Positions 1-7,510 of a stretch of DNA of 64,000 nucleotides are shown here, piece by piece (position 1 is the stretch's first letter; each line of letters begins with the position of its first letter). The position numbers were made by a program, and so were the translations under genes. The notes under the pieces were generated by a model. That model worked only from the letters and a program-made list of their open reading frames with translations. It ran no database searches and was not told the DNA's origin. Origin of the DNA: Streptomyces sp. NRRL S-646 (GTDB taxonomy: Bacteria; Actinomycetota; Actinomycetes; Streptomycetales; Streptomycetaceae); assembly GCF_000720765.1 (NCBI RefSeq), contig NZ_JODC01000003.1, forward strand, positions 496,001-560,000, written 5' to 3'.

Positions 1-1
1 C

Positions 2-529
2 GCGCCGCTCGCCTACGTCCTCACCGGGTTCGCGCCGGGCGACACGAGCGCGTACGTCAACCGGATGGCCACGGAGAAGAGCGACGAGCCCACGCCCACG
101 GGCACCTCGGACGAGGACCTCGACGCCGCGATGAACGGCCTCCAGGACGTCCTGGAGTCCAAGTTGACGATCGTCTCGCTGTCCTCGTACGGCGGCGGGG
201 GCGCCCAGGACACGATGAAGTCCGTGTCGGACGCGGTGAGCGGCTGCGCGAACGGCTTCACGGTCTCGGCCAAGGGCCAGGACACCCAGAAGTTCACGAA
301 GGTCGCCGAGGAGAAGTCCTCCGGAAGCGGTGACGAGTCGGTGGCGTTCGCCGTGACCGGCAAGACCGAGGGCGACACGACGACGGTGCACGGCGAAGTG
401 GTGCGGCACGGCTCCACGATCGCCACGTACTACTCGATCAGCCTGGCGGCCCTGGCCGGCAAGGGGGGCAAGTACAGCGTCCCCGCCGAGATCGTCAAGG
501 CACAGGCGGCCAAGCTCGCACGGAGCTGA
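2..529 (+). CDS. 3' part of an unknown protein (5' end outside window)
   Basis: The frame is open from the first bases of the window, so the real start lies to the left and only the C-terminal 175 residues are visible. They are rich in Ser, Thr, Gly and charged residues, with a single Cys and no membrane segment. The composition resembles the extracytoplasmic part of a secreted protein or lipoprotein, but I do not recognise a family. The gene ends 9 bases before a strong hairpin and converges on hutH. Function unknown. Confidence 0.6.
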   Translation, partial: APLAYVLTGFAPGDTSAYVNRMATEKSDEPTPTGTSDEDLDAAMNGLQDVLESKLTIVSLSSYGGGGAQDTMKSVSDAVSGCANGFTVSAKGQDTQKFTKVAEEKSSGSGDESVAFAVTGKTEGDTTTVHGEVVRHGSTIATYYSISLAALAGKGGKYSVPAEIVKAQAAKLARS

Positions 530-538
530 CGTGCAGGG

Positions 539-572
539 AGGGCCGCCGCCGGGGGGAGACAGCGGCGGCCCT
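539..572. terminator. Bidirectional terminator hairpin
   Basis: AGGGCCGCCGC (539-549) and GCGGCGGCCCT (562-572) form a perfect 11-bp stem with a 12-base loop. It lies between two convergent genes, so it probably ends both transcripts. Confidence 0.75.
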
Positions 573-589
573 CGTACCCACCAGAGCGG

Positions 590-2134
590 TCAGGCGAGCG
601 GTCCCGTCACTCGCTCCACCGCGGCGACCAGACGCCCGTCGCGCACGAACGCGTCCGCGGCGGCCAGGTCGGGGGCGAGGAACCGGTCCGGACCGGGGCC
701 CTGCACCCCCGCCGCCCGTGCGGCCGTGATGGCGGCCTGCGAAGCGGGCGCCGGGGCCAGGCCCTCGCGCAGTTCGATCGCGCGGGTGGCGGCGTACAAC
801 TCGATGGCGACAACGCGCGTGAGGTTGTCGACGGCCGTACGCAGCTTGCGGGCGGCCGACCAGCCCATGGAGACGTGGTCCTCCTGCATGGCCGAGGAGG
901 GGATCGAGTCCGCGGACGCCGGTACGGCCAGCCGCTTCATCTCGCTGACCAGCGCGGCCTGCGTGTACTGGGCGATCATCAGCCCCGAGTCGACACCCGC
1001 GTCGTCGGCCAGGAACGGCGGCAGACCGTGGCTGCGGTTCTTGTCGAGCAGCCGGTCGGTGCGCCGCTCGGCGATCGAGGCGAGATCCGCGGCGGCGATG
1101 GCGAGGAAGTCCAGGACGTAAGCCACCGGGGCACCGTGGAAGTTGCCGTTGGACTCCACACGCCCGTCGGGCAGCACGACGGGATTGTCCACGGCCGACG
1201 CCAGCTCGCGCTCGGCGACGAGCCGGGCGTGCGCCATGGTGTCCCGTCCGGCACCGGAGACCTGCGGGGCGCAGCGCACCGAGTAGGCGTCCTGGACGCG
1301 CGGCGCGCCGTCCTGGTGGTGCCCGGTGAGCTCCGAACCCTTCAGCACGGCCAGCATGTTGGCGGCGGAGGCACCCTGCCCCGGGTGCGGGCGGATGGCG
1401 TGCAGCTCGGGGGCGAGGACCTTGTCCGTCCCGAGCAGCGCCTCCAGCGACAGGGCGGCCGTGATGTCGGCCGACTTGTAGAGGGCGTCCAGGTCGGCGA
1501 GGGCCATGACCAGCATGCCGAGCATGCCGTCGGTGCCGTTGAGGAGGGCGAGGCCCTCCTTCTCACGCAGTTCGACGGGGGCGATCCCGTGCTCGGCAAG
1601 CAGCTCACCGGCCGGGCGGACGGCCCCGTCCGGTCCTTCCGCCTCTCCCTCGCCCATGAGCGTGAGGGCGCAGTGGGACAGAGGCGCGAGGTCGCCGGAG
1701 CAGCCGAGCGAGCCGTACTCGTGCACGACCGGGGTGATCCCGGCGTTGAGCACGTCGGCCATGGTCTGCGCGACCTCGGGCCGCACGCCCGTGTGCCCCG
1801 AGCAGACGGTCTTGAGCCGCAGGAACATCAGGGCCCGTACGACTTCCCGCTCCACCCGCGGCCCGAGGCCGGCGGCGTGCGAGCGGACGATGTTGCGCTG
1901 CAGCTGAGCGCGGAGTTCCGGGCTGATGTGCCGGGTCGCCAGGGCACCGAAGCCGGTGCTGACGCCGTAGACGGGCTCGGGCTTGGCCGCCAGCGCATCC
2001 ACGATCTCCCGGGCGGCGGCCAGGGCCGCCACCGCCTCCGCGGAGAGCTCGACCCGGGCGCCGCCGCGCGCCACGGCGAGAACGTCGGACGCGGTCACCC
2101 CGGACGTCCCCACCACCACAGTGTGCATATCCAT
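590..2134 (-). CDS. hutH: Histidine ammonia-lyase
   Basis: Deaminates L-histidine to urocanate, the first step of histidine use; cytoplasmic tetramer in known family members. The 514-residue product has the aromatic ammonia-lyase signature around residues 139-155 (GSLGCSGDLAPLSH). The MIO cofactor should form from Cys-Ser-Gly (residues 145-147) rather than the common Ala-Ser-Gly; I recall the Cys form from Streptomyces enzymes. I chose the ATG at 2134 because a good promoter (GTGACA, 17 bases, TACGCT) ends 7 bases upstream, which points to a leaderless message; the ATG two codons later is the alternative. There is no Shine-Dalgarno sequence. No other hut gene is adjacent. Confidence 0.95.
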   Translation of the reverse strand: MDMHTVVVGTSGVTASDVLAVARGGARVELSAEAVAALAAAREIVDALAAKPEPVYGVSTGFGALATRHISPELRAQLQRNIVRSHAAGLGPRVEREVVRALMFLRLKTVCSGHTGVRPEVAQTMADVLNAGITPVVHEYGSLGCSGDLAPLSHCALTLMGEGEAEGPDGAVRPAGELLAEHGIAPVELREKEGLALLNGTDGMLGMLVMALADLDALYKSADITAALSLEALLGTDKVLAPELHAIRPHPGQGASAANMLAVLKGSELTGHHQDGAPRVQDAYSVRCAPQVSGAGRDTMAHARLVAERELASAVDNPVVLPDGRVESNGNFHGAPVAYVLDFLAIAAADLASIAERRTDRLLDKNRSHGLPPFLADDAGVDSGLMIAQYTQAALVSEMKRLAVPASADSIPSSAMQEDHVSMGWSAARKLRTAVDNLTRVVAIELYAATRAIELREGLAPAPASQAAITAARAAGVQGPGPDRFLAPDLAAADAFVRDGRLVAAVERVTGPLA

Positions 2135-2141
2135 ATTCAGG

Positions 2142-2170
2142 AGCGTACGCAGTGAAGACGAAGATGTCAC
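2142..2170 (-). promoter_or_regulatory. hutH promoter, leaderless type
   Basis: Read on the minus strand: -35 GTGACA (2170-2165), 17-base spacer, -10 TACGCT (2147-2142), then 7 bases to the ATG at 2134. Transcription should begin at or next to the start codon. Confidence 0.55.
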
Positions 2171-2250
2171 TACCGGGTTGCGGGTGGGCCCCTTACGCCG
2201 CCAGTCGCTGCCCTTCCCACTCCGGTCGGCACCTTTCAGCCGCCGGTCGG

Positions 2251-2328
2251 CATATTTCAGCCCGTCCGGCGTTTGAGGACGAGGCCGTTCAGGCCGATAC
2301 GGGGGCCTGGGGGCGGAGCCCCCGGCAC
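2251..2328 (+). repeat. Intergenic repeat R1, copy a
   Basis: Begins near TCAGCCCGTCCGGCGTTTG and ends in a short G-rich/C-rich hairpin (gggggc...gccccc type). The same unit recurs at 18011-18090, at 37645-37715 and, inverted, at 3538-3600. All copies are intergenic and the terminal hairpin may serve as a terminator. It lies between the hutH promoter and the 3' end of the GGDEF gene. Confidence 0.7.
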
Positions 2329-2329
2329 G

Positions 2330-3478
2330 TCACCCCGGCCGCCCCCGGAACCGCCGCCGCTCCGCGGCAACCTGCGGCGACGGCTCGTCGGCCAACCGCA
2401 CGACCGGGTCGTCGGGCCCCGCCCGCCCCGCCACCACGGGAGTGCTCGCGCGGAGCGCCTTCGCCCGGTACTGCGCGGCGTCCGCCAGCCGGAACAGCCG
2501 CCGGGCGGACCGCACGGGCCCGATGGGATCCTCAGTGGAAGCGACCCCGCAGGCGACCCCGTCGCCGAGCTCCAACTCGGCGGCGCGGCGGCAGAGTTCG
2601 TCGGCCGCCTTCACGGCCTCGTCGGCGGACGGGCCGACGGACAGCAGACAGAACTCGTCACCGCCGAGGCGGGCGGCGAGCGTGCCCGGGAGCATCGCGC
2701 CGCACAGGGACAGGACGGAACCGAAACGCTCGAGGAGGCGGTCGCCGACGGCGTGACCCTGGGTGTCGTTGACGCGTTTGAGGCCGTTGAGGTCGCAGAC
2801 GACGAGGCTGACGACCGTGCCGTCCGCGCGGTGCCGCTCGACGGCCTCGTCCAGCTTCGTATCGACGGCACGGCGGTTCGCGAGGCCGGTGAGAGCGTCG
2901 GTGTAGGCGAGCCGCCTCACCTCCTCCAGCCGCTCGGCCTGGGCGATCCCGGCGGCGACGACGGCGGCCAGCACGGTGGCGAAGTCGGCGTCTCCCCGGT
3001 CGAAGACGGGAGCACCGGCAGGGCGGGCGACATAGAGCTCGCCCCATGCGCGCCCGTGCAGCACGATCGGGGCGACGACACAGCAACCGCGACCCCGGCG
3101 GCGCAGGGCGGCGACGCGCTGGTGGACGTAACCGGGGCGGCCGCCCGCCGCGGGACCGTGCGCCGTCTCGACCCAGGCGTCGGGCTCGCCGCCGCCGGCC
3201 CATCGCTCGTGCAGGAACTCGGTGATCTCGGGGAACTGGTGCACGGGGTACGACTCGTCCTCCGGGAACTCCTCCTCCCCCTCGGTCCGCTCCCCCACGT
3301 TCGCGAGGACCCGCAGCCGGCCGAGCTCCCGCTCCCACACCGACAACGCGGCGAAGCTCCCGCCGAGCGCCCGGCATCCCCCGGCCGCCGCCGCCCGCCA
3401 CGCCTCGCGCGAGCCGTGGGCTGCCGCCATGCCCTGCGCCAGCGCGACGACTGCTGCGAGCCGTTTGTCCTCACCCAT
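2330..3478 (-). CDS. GAF-GGDEF protein, probable diguanylate cyclase
   Basis: Probable maker of cyclic di-GMP, which controls development in Streptomyces. The 382-residue protein has an N-terminal GAF-like sensor region (about 10-180) and a C-terminal GGDEF domain (about 190-345) with an intact GGDEF motif at 272-276, DALTGLANRR near 194-203 and CDLNGLKRVND near 228-238. The inhibitory RxxD I-site expected just before GGDEF is absent, so product inhibition is unlikely. No EAL domain or membrane segment is seen. It may correspond to the S. coelicolor protein called CdgE; I could not check this. Confidence 0.88.
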   Translation of the reverse strand: MGEDKRLAAVVALAQGMAAAHGSREAWRAAAAGGCRALGGSFAALSVWERELGRLRVLANVGERTEGEEEFPEDESYPVHQFPEITEFLHERWAGGGEPDAWVETAHGPAAGGRPGYVHQRVAALRRRGRGCCVVAPIVLHGRAWGELYVARPAGAPVFDRGDADFATVLAAVVAAGIAQAERLEEVRRLAYTDALTGLANRRAVDTKLDEAVERHRADGTVVSLVVCDLNGLKRVNDTQGHAVGDRLLERFGSVLSLCGAMLPGTLAARLGGDEFCLLSVGPSADEAVKAADELCRRAAELELGDGVACGVASTEDPIGPVRSARRLFRLADAAQYRAKALRASTPVVAGRAGPDDPVVRLADEPSPQVAAERRRFRGRPG

Positions 3479-3537
3479 TACTCCAGGTTAGGGAGGTTTC
3501 CACTGGTTTGTTCTCTTGATACGGCGGTGGGGTGACC

Positions 3538-3648
3538 GGCCCTGGGGGCACTGCCCCCAGACCCCCGTGTCGGCCTGAACGGCCTCGTCCTCAAACTCCC
3601 CCACTCTCGGCTTCGCTCGAGCGGGGGGACCCCCACGACAGGCTGGTT
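3538..3648 (-). repeat. R1 copy (inverted) joined to an R2 element
   Basis: Bases 3538-3596 are the reverse complement of R1. At 3597, inside the CCTCAAAC part of R1, the sequence switches to a 39-nt R2 element (3597-3635) and then resumes with a degraded match to the rest of R1 (acgacaggctgg versus ccggacgggctga). It lies between the GGDEF and enoyl-CoA hydratase genes. Confidence 0.65.
3597..3635 (+). repeat. R2 short repeat, copy 1
   Basis: This 39-nt unit starts TCCCCCACTCTCGGCTTCGC and ends GGGGGGACCCCCA; the C and G runs can pair into an imperfect hairpin. An identical copy is at 54245-54283 and a diverged inverted copy (about 32 of 39 matches by eye) is at 60994-61032. No transposase is encoded nearby. 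Confidence 0.75.
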
Positions 3649-4458
3649 TCACTCACCCGGCCAGTTGGGCCGACGCTTCTCGTTGAACGCCGCCACGCCC
3701 TCCGCCCGGTCCCCCGAGAACGCCACCGACCGCCACGCCGCATCCTCGACCTCCAGACCGGCCCGCAGGTCGAGCCCGTGGCCGAGGCGCAGCGCGCGCT
3801 TGGCGGCACGCAGGCCGACCGGTGAGTTCGCGGCGATGCGTGCGGCCAGGTCCAGTGCCGCCTCCCGGTCCCGGCCCTCCTCCACCAGCTCGTCCACGAG
3901 CCCCAACTCCCGTGCCTCCGCGGCCTGCAGGCGCCGTGCGGTGAAGATGAGCTCGGCCGCCCGCGCGGCCCCGACCCGCCGCGGCAGCAGCTGCGTACCG
4001 CCGCCGCCCGGGATGACGCCCACGGACACCTCCGGCAGCCCCACCACGGCCGTACGGTCGGCCACGATCAGGTCGCACGACAGCGCCAGCTCGAAGCCCC
4101 CGCCCAGGGCGAACCCGTGCACCGCCGCGATCGTCGGCACCGGCAGCTCCAGGACCCCGGTGTACGCGGCCCGCGCGACCGGCCGCTGCCGGAGCAGATC
4201 GGCGTCGGTGAAGGAGTTCCGCTCCTTGAGGTCCGCCCCGACGCAGAACGCCCGCTCGTGCGTGGACGTCACCACGACCACCCGTACGTCACGGTCCGCG
4301 GCGAGCGCCGTGCAGGCCCCCGCGATCGACCGCGCCATCTCGCTCGACACGGCATTCATGGCCTTGGGCCGGTCGAGGACGAGCTCCGCGACATGCCCGA
4401 CGTCCCCGTCGCCGTGCCGCCGCACCACCACGAACTCGCCGAACCGCTCCTCGCCCAT
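3649..4458 (-). CDS. Enoyl-CoA hydratase/isomerase family protein
   Basis: Crotonase-fold enzyme of 269 residues, likely hydrating an enoyl-CoA in fatty-acid or branched-chain amino-acid breakdown. Visible features are LDRPKAMNAVSSEM near 28-41, the CoA oxyanion-hole region AFCVGADLKER near 70-80, and HGFALGGGFELALSCDLIVA near 114-133. It carries a Glu in GGGFE, and the second acidic position falls in GLPEVSVGVIPGGGGTQLLPR near 139-159. An in-frame ATG follows GGAGGG with good spacing. The substrate cannot be told from sequence. Confidence 0.92.
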   Translation of the reverse strand: MGEERFGEFVVVRRHGDGDVGHVAELVLDRPKAMNAVSSEMARSIAGACTALAADRDVRVVVVTSTHERAFCVGADLKERNSFTDADLLRQRPVARAAYTGVLELPVPTIAAVHGFALGGGFELALSCDLIVADRTAVVGLPEVSVGVIPGGGGTQLLPRRVGAARAAELIFTARRLQAAEARELGLVDELVEEGRDREAALDLAARIAANSPVGLRAAKRALRLGHGLDLRAGLEVEDAAWRSVAFSGDRAEGVAAFNEKRRPNWPGE

Positions 4459-4634
4459 GACACCCTCCGGTTAACGCGGGTTAACAACCGTCGGCCCGAT
4501 CATCGCAGGCTTTCGTTCCGTTGTCCCCGTTCGGGTGACATTCCGCCCAACTCCCGCCGCACCGCCCACGGGAGCGCATACGGTGCGTCCGCCACGGCGC
4601 ACAGGGGGCGCGGGCGCAAGGGGGAGGGAACAAG

Positions 4635-5192
4635 ATGACGGTGACGGCGGAGACATCGGTGAGGCGCGGCCGCCATCGCAGGCCGCGGCCCCGCAAGGTG
4701 CTGTTCGCGGTGGGCGGGCTGGCGCTGGCCGCCGGCGCGCTGAGCCTCGTACGGATGGCACCCGATTCAGGCACCAGCGGGGTCGGCACCGCGGAGGCCG
4801 ACGCCCGGCAGGACCCGCGCACCGATACCGTCGCCGACGCATCGGACCATGCCGTCGCCGCCGTCGCGGCCGCACCCCGGGTGAGCCCGTCATCGGCCTC
4901 CGCAATGGGCGGGGCAAGCACGACACCGACGCCACTTACGAGCCCCGTCCCCCTGCACACGGCAACCACGTCACCGGGCCTCCCGACCACCCTCGGCACC
5001 ACGACCACCCCGGTCACACCGAACAGCCCGGCGCCCACGACCACTCACCCCCCGCCTGCGACACAGGCTCCCGCCCCACGCCCGACTCCGACACCCGCGC
5101 GGACGACGCCTCCGCCCGCACCACAGCCGGACGAGCCCGGCCTGTGCGTACCGGTCGTCGGCCTGTGCGTGGACTCACCAGCCAGCCGCTGA
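4635..5192 (+). CDS. Membrane-anchored Pro/Thr-rich protein
   Basis: This 185-residue protein has a basic N-terminus (RRGRHRRPRPRK), one membrane segment at about residues 21-42, then a low-complexity outer part rich in Thr, Pro, Ser and Ala. It ends in a short Cys-containing tail (LCVPVVGLCVDS). A strong ribosome site (AGGGGGAGGG) precedes the ATG. The shape suggests a wall-spanning stalk; no enzymatic domain is seen and the function is unknown. It is transcribed away from the enoyl-CoA hydratase gene and converges on cya. Confidence 0.75.
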   Translation: MTVTAETSVRRGRHRRPRPRKVLFAVGGLALAAGALSLVRMAPDSGTSGVGTAEADARQDPRTDTVADASDHAVAAVAAAPRVSPSSASAMGGASTTPTPLTSPVPLHTATTSPGLPTTLGTTTTPVTPNSPAPTTTHPPPATQAPAPRPTPTPARTTPPPAPQPDEPGLCVPVVGLCVDSPASR

Positions 5193-5195
5193 GGA

Positions 5196-5265
5196 GCGCC
5201 CCGTTAGGGGCGCGGGGCTGTATCGATATGCGGCTCCGCCGCGTGGGCGCGACCAGCCACAACGC
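5196..5265 (+). repeat. Intergenic repeat R3, copy a, with terminator hairpin
   Basis: Starts with the hairpin GCGCCCC-gtta-GGGGCGC (5196-5213), then ctgtatcgatatgcggctcc and a conserved tail ending gaccagccacaacg. Related copies occur at 9617-9655 (partial), 13797-13857, 31709-31753 (inside a gene), 50687-50762 (inverted) and 54205-54330 (inverted, interrupted). Here it lies between convergent genes and probably terminates both. Confidence 0.7.
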
Positions 5266-5302
5266 AGCTGCAGAAGAAAGACGGCAAATCCCGGCGGAGC
5301 GC

Positions 5303-6418
5303 CTAGCTCCGTCGAGTGAGCAGCCACGGCTCCACCACACCAAGCCCACGCACCGGCCGCTGCCACATCGGCTGCAGAGCAAACCGGTACACCGGGGGCT
5401 CCTCGCCCTCCTTCTCCGCCGCCGCGGCGGCTTCGGCCGCGTCGGCCTCGGAGGCCGGCGCCTCCCCGGTGCGGATGAGCTCCTGGGCGAAGTCGGTGTC
5501 GACGAGGACGGCGTCGCGAGGAGCTATGGACGTCAGCCGGGAGGCGAGGTTCACCGTCGTACCGAAGACATCGCCCATACGAGTGGTCACCGTGCCGAAG
5601 GCGATGCCGACGCGCAGTTCCGGCATCGTCTCGTCGTTCGCCATGGTCTCTATGAGACGCAGCGCGATCTCGGCGGCGATCCCGGCGTCGTCGGCCGCGT
5701 AGAGCACTTCGTCGCCCAGCGTCTTGACCAGCCGGCCGCCGTGCGCGGCGACCAGGTCGGCGGCGGTGGTCTCGAAGGCCTCGACGAGTTCGCCGAGTTC
5801 CTCCTCCTCCATACGGCGGGTCAGGCGGGTGAAGCCGACCAGGTCCGCGAAGCCGACGGCCAGGCGCCGGTCGACCATCTCCTCGTCGTCGGCGGCCTGC
5901 ACGACCCGCCCGGCCGAGGCGGCGAGCTGGCGCCGCCAGACGTAGACGAGGAACTCCTCCAGCTCGGGCAGGAGCAGTTCGACGATCGGGTACGTGACCT
6001 CGGTGCGCGTCATCCCGGGTTCCGGAGGCTCGGTCAGGCCCTCCAGGAAGGAGTCGATCTGCCACTCGGCGAGGCGGGCCGTGGTCTGGCCGGTGGAGCG
6101 GGCCACCTGCACCGCCATCGCCTCGCTCAGCAGCCCGGCCTCGACGAGGCCGGACAGGCGGCGCAGCGCGAGTACGTCGGCCTCGGTGAGCGCCTTGGCC
6201 TGCCCGATGTCGGCGAAGCCCATGGCCCGCCAGAAGCGGGTGGCCAGCTCCACCGAGACGCCCGCACTGCGGGCCGCCTGAAAGGGGGTGTAGCGCCGCT
6301 CCGCGCCGAGGATCAGGTGTTCCAGGCGCAGGGCGAGCGGGTCCTCGCCGGGATCGGCGGCGTGGGGGTCCACCCGGCCGTCCGCGCCCGTGCCGGAGCC
6401 CGTGTCGTCGACGGTCAC
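5303..6418 (-). CDS. cya: Class III adenylate cyclase
   Basis: Makes cyclic AMP from ATP; in S. coelicolor cya is needed for normal germination and development. The 371 residues hold an N-terminal regulatory half (about 25-170, with pH-sensing autoinhibitory relatives such as mycobacterial Rv1264) and a C-terminal cyclase domain (about 183-310). Catalytic residues are visible: metal-binding D192 (FADLVGFT) and D236 (LGDEVLY), purine-selecting K232 and D283, and N290/R294 (NLASR). The tail is Ala/Glu-rich. There is no membrane segment, so it should be soluble. Confidence 0.95.
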   Translation of the reverse strand: MTVDDTGSGTGADGRVDPHAADPGEDPLALRLEHLILGAERRYTPFQAARSAGVSVELATRFWRAMGFADIGQAKALTEADVLALRRLSGLVEAGLLSEAMAVQVARSTGQTTARLAEWQIDSFLEGLTEPPEPGMTRTEVTYPIVELLLPELEEFLVYVWRRQLAASAGRVVQAADDEEMVDRRLAVGFADLVGFTRLTRRMEEEELGELVEAFETTAADLVAAHGGRLVKTLGDEVLYAADDAGIAAEIALRLIETMANDETMPELRVGIAFGTVTTRMGDVFGTTVNLASRLTSIAPRDAVLVDTDFAQELIRTGEAPASEADAAEAAAAAEKEGEEPPVYRFALQPMWQRPVRGLGVVEPWLLTRRS

Positions 6419-6538
6419 GCCTGCTGCCCTTCCGATCTGCCACGGTCAGGTATCGACCGGCCTCAACTGTACGGCAGGTGTGCCCTAGCTCACTCCCGGG
6501 AGTCGCACAGCTGCAGGCAGCCGTGCATCCACCCTCGG

Positions 6539-7399
6539 TCAGAGGGGCCTCAGGTGCACGATGTCCCCGGCACCCACCGGCTCCTGAACCCCGTCCTCCG
6601 TCGCGATCACCAGCCTTCCGTCGCCGTCGACCGCCACCGCCTCCCCGGTGATCGACCGGTCCCCCGGCAGCTCGGCCCGCACCCTCCTGCCCAGCGTCGC
6701 GCACCCCGCCGCGTACGTCTCCTGCAGGTCGCTCGCCGACGGATCGCCGCCCGCCTCGCGCCAGCGGCCGTACCACTCCTCCAGGGATCGCAGCACAGCC
6801 CTGAGCAGGGGATCGCGGTCCGTGCTCACCGCCCCCGCCAGCGCCAGCGAACCGGCCGTCGGCACCGGCAGCTCGCCCTCCCGCAGCGTGACATTGATGC
6901 CCACCCCGATGACGACCCCGTCGTCCCCCGCCCGCTCGGCGAGGATGCCGCCGGCCTTGCGTTCCTCGCCGCCGATGGAAACAAGCAGGTCGTTGGGCCA
7001 CTTGAGTGCCGTGTCGACGCCCGCCGAGCGGGACAGTCCGGTCGCCACGGCGACCCCGGTGAGCAGCGGCAGCCAGCCCCAGCGGGCGACCGGCACCTCG
7101 GCCGGTTTCAGCAGTACGGAGAAGAAGAGGCCGGAGCGGGCCGGTGCCGTCCACTGGCGGTCCAGGCGGCCCCGCCCGGAGATCTGCTCCTCGGCGACGA
7201 GGACGTACCCCTCGCCTACCTTGCCCGCGCCCGCCAGGGCGACCAGGTCGGAGTTGGTGGAGCCGGTGCTCTGGACCACCTCCACCTCGCGCCACAGCCC
7301 GCCCTCCTGCACGAGCCCGCGACGCAGCGCGGCGGCGTTGAGCGGAGGCCGGTCCAGGTCGGACCAGCGGCTGTCGTCTGAAGCATCTCGCGGCGTCAT
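6539..7399 (-). CDS. birA: Biotin-[acetyl-CoA carboxylase] ligase
   Basis: Attaches biotin to the carrier lysine of acyl-CoA carboxylases; its likely client AccA2 is encoded at 11174-12946 and its partners PccB and AccE start just to the right. The 286-residue product has the biotin-protein-ligase motifs STGSTNSDL (near 44), GRGRLDRQW (near 76) and KWPNDLLV (near 131), plus a C-terminal SH3-like domain. It lacks the N-terminal helix-turn-helix of E. coli BirA, so it is probably not a repressor. The ATG at 7399 gives the usual length; the much longer upstream frame is antisense to pccB and is not coding. Confidence 0.94.
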   Translation of the reverse strand: MTPRDASDDSRWSDLDRPPLNAAALRRGLVQEGGLWREVEVVQSTGSTNSDLVALAGAGKVGEGYVLVAEEQISGRGRLDRQWTAPARSGLFFSVLLKPAEVPVARWGWLPLLTGVAVATGLSRSAGVDTALKWPNDLLVSIGGEERKAGGILAERAGDDGVVIGVGINVTLREGELPVPTAGSLALAGAVSTDRDPLLRAVLRSLEEWYGRWREAGGDPSASDLQETYAAGCATLGRRVRAELPGDRSITGEAVAVDGDGRLVIATEDGVQEPVGAGDIVHLRPL

Positions 7400-7510
7400 G
7401 CAAGCCACCCTAGGTGTGTGAAACGCCGCACTGCTGATTCGTAGCGCCCCCACTACTCTACGGATGAGTAACCGTCCCCCCTTTTGAGCAGGCAGGGAGC
7501 CGCGATCCCG

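Noticed and set aside
4535..7381. 948-residue plus-strand frame across the cya and birA region
   Set aside because: It is antisense to two well-supported genes, has Arg/Gly/Pro-rich random composition typical of high-GC shadow frames, and no domain.
7454..7470. TACTC-N7-GAGTA before pccB as an operator related to the palindrome at 9429
   Set aside because: Half-sites are short and in the opposite arrangement; could easily be chance.
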